From DATAMF01 sp964472565 (GTDB taxonomy: Bacteria > Chloroflexota > Anaerolineae > Aggregatilineales > Aggregatilineaceae): a stretch of DNA of 37,083 nucleotides. The first letter of the stretch is position 1. Each line of letters opens with the position of its first letter. Below, piece after piece: positions 35,367 to 37,083 of the stretch. Below the pieces are notes generated by a model, which did no database searches, had not been told where the DNA came from, and worked only from the letters and a program-made list of their open reading frames with translations. The stretch spans positions 1-37,083 of the forward strand of contig CAYYNB010000047.1 of assembly GCA_964472565.1 (NCBI GenBank), read 5' to 3'. A program made the translations under genes and the position numbers.

Positions 35367-36373
35367 CAGCCACACGAATGACGAACGATAAGTGTTGTGG
35401 GCAGGTAGAGTTTAAGAGGCGACGCCATAGGAGACTTTTCTTCGCCATAGCGGATCATTTCGAATGCTTTTTGAGCCGCATGCCACCCCAATTCGTAGAT
35501 GGGCTGGTGGACAGTAGTAAGAGCAGGCGTGATATAACTGGACATGGCGATATCATCGAACCCTACAACTGCAATATCTTCGGGAACTCGCACCCCACGC
35601 TGCTGAGCCGCCATCATCGCATCAATCGCCATTTGATCGTTCGCTGCAAAGACAGCTTCCGGTGGTTCCCGAAGATCCAACAGTTGATTCATGGCATGGA
35701 AACCGCTGCCACTCAGGTAATCTCCATGAACAATATACTCATCTCGTAATTGGATACCCTGATCTGAAAAAACATCCCGCAGAGCACGAAGGCGTTCCCG
35801 GTTATCCCCCGTATAGTCTGTACCTGTAATGTAAGCAATACGCCGGTAGCCATGTTCACAAACCAGATGCTCGACCAGGATACGCCCCCCGCCATAATTG
35901 TCGGACAAAAATGTCGGGATATTTTTACCGACATCCTGCTGCACAAGCACGATAGGAACACCGCGTTTGGCAATTTCTTGTACTTCGTGGGCCACGACAT
36001 CGATAGCGACGAGCACCATCGCATCTACATTTCCACGCCGGAATAAACTCAAATAACGATGTTCTGGAGCAGGACGCGGTTGGCTCATAATCAAGAGGCT
36101 AAAATCGGACGCGGTAGCGGCATCTTCCACACCTCGCAGAATCTGAAAGTAGTAAGGATCATTCACCTGCGGGATCACAAGCCCCAGCGCGTTAGTCTGC
36201 TGGCTGGCTAATCCGCGCGCGATAGCATTGGCATGATAGTCAAGTTCGCGTACCGCTTTCAAGACCCGTTCACGGGTTTCGGGATGCACGCGATCTCGAT
36301 TATTGAGTACTCTGGAAACAGTACCAATTGATACACCGGCGCGTTTTGCAACATCAAAAATAGTAGCTGCCAT
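35363..36373 (-). CDS. LacI-family transcriptional regulator
   Basis: 336-aa repressor. The N-terminal HTH is TIFDVAKRAGVSIGTVSRVLNN (residues 4-25), with the hinge helix ANAIARGLAS near 48-57. The effector domain is of periplasmic-binding-protein type: ALGLVIPQVNDPYYFQILRGVE, GYRRIAYITG, AVFAANDQMAIDAM and VAVVGFDDIAMSSYITPALTTVHQP. The ATG has only a weak ribosome site. Three GTAAAAGCGCTTTT-like sites flank the gene (35297, 36398, 36495), so it should repress the import/GH94 operon, itself and the divergent secreted protein. The inducer is probably a short oligosaccharide brought in by this system. Confidence 0.96.
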   Translation of the reverse strand: MAATIFDVAKRAGVSIGTVSRVLNNRDRVHPETRERVLKAVRELDYHANAIARGLASQQTNALGLVIPQVNDPYYFQILRGVEDAATASDFSLLIMSQPRPAPEHRYLSLFRRGNVDAMVLVAIDVVAHEVQEIAKRGVPIVLVQQDVGKNIPTFLSDNYGGGRILVEHLVCEHGYRRIAYITGTDYTGDNRERLRALRDVFSDQGIQLRDEYIVHGDYLSGSGFHAMNQLLDLREPPEAVFAANDQMAIDAMMAAQQRGVRVPEDIAVVGFDDIAMSSYITPALTTVHQPIYELGWHAAQKAFEMIRYGEEKSPMASPLKLYLPTTLIVRHSCGC

Positions 36374-36397
36374 ATAATTATCCGCGAATCATTAGGT

Positions 36398-36410
36398 TAA
36401 AACGCTTTTA
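36398..36410. promoter_or_regulatory. LacI-type operator variant at the lacI promoter
   Basis: TAAAACGCTTTTA matches the palindrome at 35297 with one central base missing. It lies immediately downstream of the lacI -10, a position expected for autorepression. Confidence 0.55.
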
Positions 36411-36438
36411 TTGTATCAGGATAATCAGCGCATTTCAA
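36410..36438 (-). promoter_or_regulatory. Sigma70 promoter of lacI
   Basis: On the minus strand, TTGAAA (plus 36433-36438) and TACAAT (plus 36410-36415) are spaced by 17 bp, with TGA before the -10 as an extended element. The transcript would start near 36403, about 30 nt before the lacI ATG. Confidence 0.75.
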
Positions 36439-36463
36439 GTAACTTGCAGAAGTTCACTTGAAA
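36433..36463. repeat. 13-bp hairpin palindrome over the lacI -35
   Basis: TTTCAAGTAACTT (36433-36445) pairs with AAGTT (36450-36454) and, after one bulged base, ACTTGAAA (36456-36463), around the loop GCAG. It covers the lacI -35 and differs in sequence from the LacI operators. Confidence 0.5.
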
Positions 36464-36494
36464 GAAGAATATTGCGATCTTCGGTTTACTGGGC

Positions 36495-36536
36495 TTGTAA
36501 AAGCGCTTTGACAGTTTTACACATACGATCTATACT
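36495..36536 (+). promoter_or_regulatory. LacI operator and sigma70 promoter of the secreted protein gene
   Basis: The operator TTGTAAAAGCGCTTTGACAG (36495-36514) is a two-to-three-mismatch copy of the perfect palindrome. It overlaps the -35 TTGACA (36508-36513), which is 17 bp from the -10 TATACT (36531-36536). The leader to the ATG is about 43 nt. Confidence 0.8.
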
Positions 36537-36584
36537 CAAAGCTAAAGTTAAAAACCGCTTAATAAGTGCATAAGGAGCCATGAG

Positions 36585-37083
36585 ATGGGCAAAAAACTCT
36601 TACATCTTTTGTTTCTAAGCCTTTTGCTTTGCTCGCCCGGTTTGCCACCATTGGTCAATGCGCAGGACGGGGACACGACGTGGCCAGCATGGGCAGCTAA
36701 AGATGTCGGCACGATTGGGGATGATAACAGCGGTTCTATTGTTGCGATCAGTGAAGATATTTTGACCCCTGACAACTCACCAGCGCTGGCAGTCACGCCA
36801 AGCGGAACCTCGGAAGAGACGAAACTGGCTTTCCCAGTGAGTGGGGCAGATTTACAGGATTGGATGACCAACAGCCAGATCGAGTTGGAAGTCTATCTGC
36901 CTGAAGGTAATGCACTGAATCCGAATAAGTTTTTTCTGGGAATGGCTGATGTAACGGGTGAATTTGCCTGGCTTGACGGCGTATTCAGCGAAACCACTGC
37001 GCAGCCGGGATGGAACCGGATTGTGTTCAAACTTAGCGATCCGATGCGCGCCCTCAAGACTGAGGCTAATTACTCAATTTTCC
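36585..37083 (+). CDS. Secreted protein, N-terminal part, probable carbohydrate-active enzyme or binding module
   Basis: The reading frame starts at ATG 36585 (AAGGAG seven bases upstream) and runs open to the end of the window, 166 codons. A signal peptide is clear: MGKKLLHLLFLSLLLCSPG to about LVNA-QDG. The mature part (TWPAWAAKDVGTIGDDNSGSI, then KLAFPVSGADLQDW, QIELEVYLPEGNALN and GWNRIVFKLSDP) has the pattern of a beta-sandwich galactose-binding-like or CBM module, as seen at the front of secreted glycanases. I cannot name the family or see a catalytic domain. Control by the LacI regulator together with the import/GH94 operon suggests it acts on the polymer feeding that system. The ATG at 36580 is in another frame and soon hits a stop. 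Confidence 0.8.
   Translation, partial: MGKKLLHLLFLSLLLCSPGLPPLVNAQDGDTTWPAWAAKDVGTIGDDNSGSIVAISEDILTPDNSPALAVTPSGTSEETKLAFPVSGADLQDWMTNSQIELEVYLPEGNALNPNKFFLGMADVTGEFAWLDGVFSETTAQPGWNRIVFKLSDPMRALKTEANYSIF

Noticed and set aside
36548..36871. Minus-strand open frame of 107 codons opposite the secreted protein.
   Set aside because: It mirrors a plus-strand gene with a signal peptide, promoter and ribosome site; no family features are visible in the antisense frame.

Overview
The window looks like a chromosomal segment of a Gram-positive-like or monoderm bacterium of moderate-to-high GC content, most plausibly a member of the Chloroflexota (Anaerolineae or a related class). This rests on the short EF-Ts, the wealth of CUT1 sugar ABC transporters without lipobox-type binding proteins, and the overall gene repertoire; no rRNA or phylogenetic marker was compared, so the assignment is inference. 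The first 35 bases are a G-rich low-complexity run that looks like a sequencing or assembly artefact.

Left end (1-2812): the 3' end of a SpoU/TrmH-type RNA methyltransferase, then a well-formed extended -10 promoter, a structured leader, and the translation cluster rpsB-tsf, closed by a strong intrinsic terminator and followed by pyrH. A 289-bp AT-rich gap holding degenerate ~21-bp tandem repeats separates pyrH from a convergent glycosyltransferase.

Centre (4382-23339): a large sugar-catabolic locus. On the minus strand runs an operon GH4 alpha-galactosidase - PfkB kinase - DeoR regulator - GH27 alpha-galactosidase - LacD-type tagatose-bisphosphate aldolase - GatZ/KbaZ-type protein, met end-to-end by an FGGY kinase. 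Divergently, on the plus strand, come a PF04909-type amidohydrolase, a SIS-domain sugar-phosphate deaminase/isomerase (AgaS/NagB-II-like), a complete CUT1 import system, a secreted GH114 endo-alpha-1,4-galactosaminidase carrying CARDB and CBM9-like domains, and a second complete CUT1 import system. The two divergent transcripts start from a shared intergenic region with clear sigma70 promoters and paired TTGCGCA half-sites. Together this reads as a locus for degrading an alpha-linked galactose/galactosamine polymer (galactosaminogalactan-like): GH114 cuts outside, the ABC systems import, GH4 and GH27 release galactose units, the SIS protein deaminates galactosamine-6-phosphate to tagatose-6-phosphate, and a kinase plus LacD take it to triose phosphates. 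I regard this as the most interesting content of the window.

Right part (23386-29037): a minus-strand OmpR-type two-component system followed by a MacB/FtsX-like ABC exporter (ATPase and permease). The exporter promoter carries direct repeats of TTGCGACA phased at 11 bp, a typical OmpR/PhoB-type box.

Right end (29108-37083): a minus-strand operon, LacI regulator then binding protein - two CUT1 permeases - a small TPR-like membrane protein - GH94 phosphorylase, and a divergent secreted protein truncated by the window end. A perfect 20-bp palindrome TTGTAAAAGCGCTTTTACAA and two variants of it mark the LacI operators. All three CUT1 systems lack an ATPase gene, and all three have a hairpin between the binding-protein gene and the first permease gene. 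No tRNA, rRNA, CRISPR array or insertion sequence was recognised.
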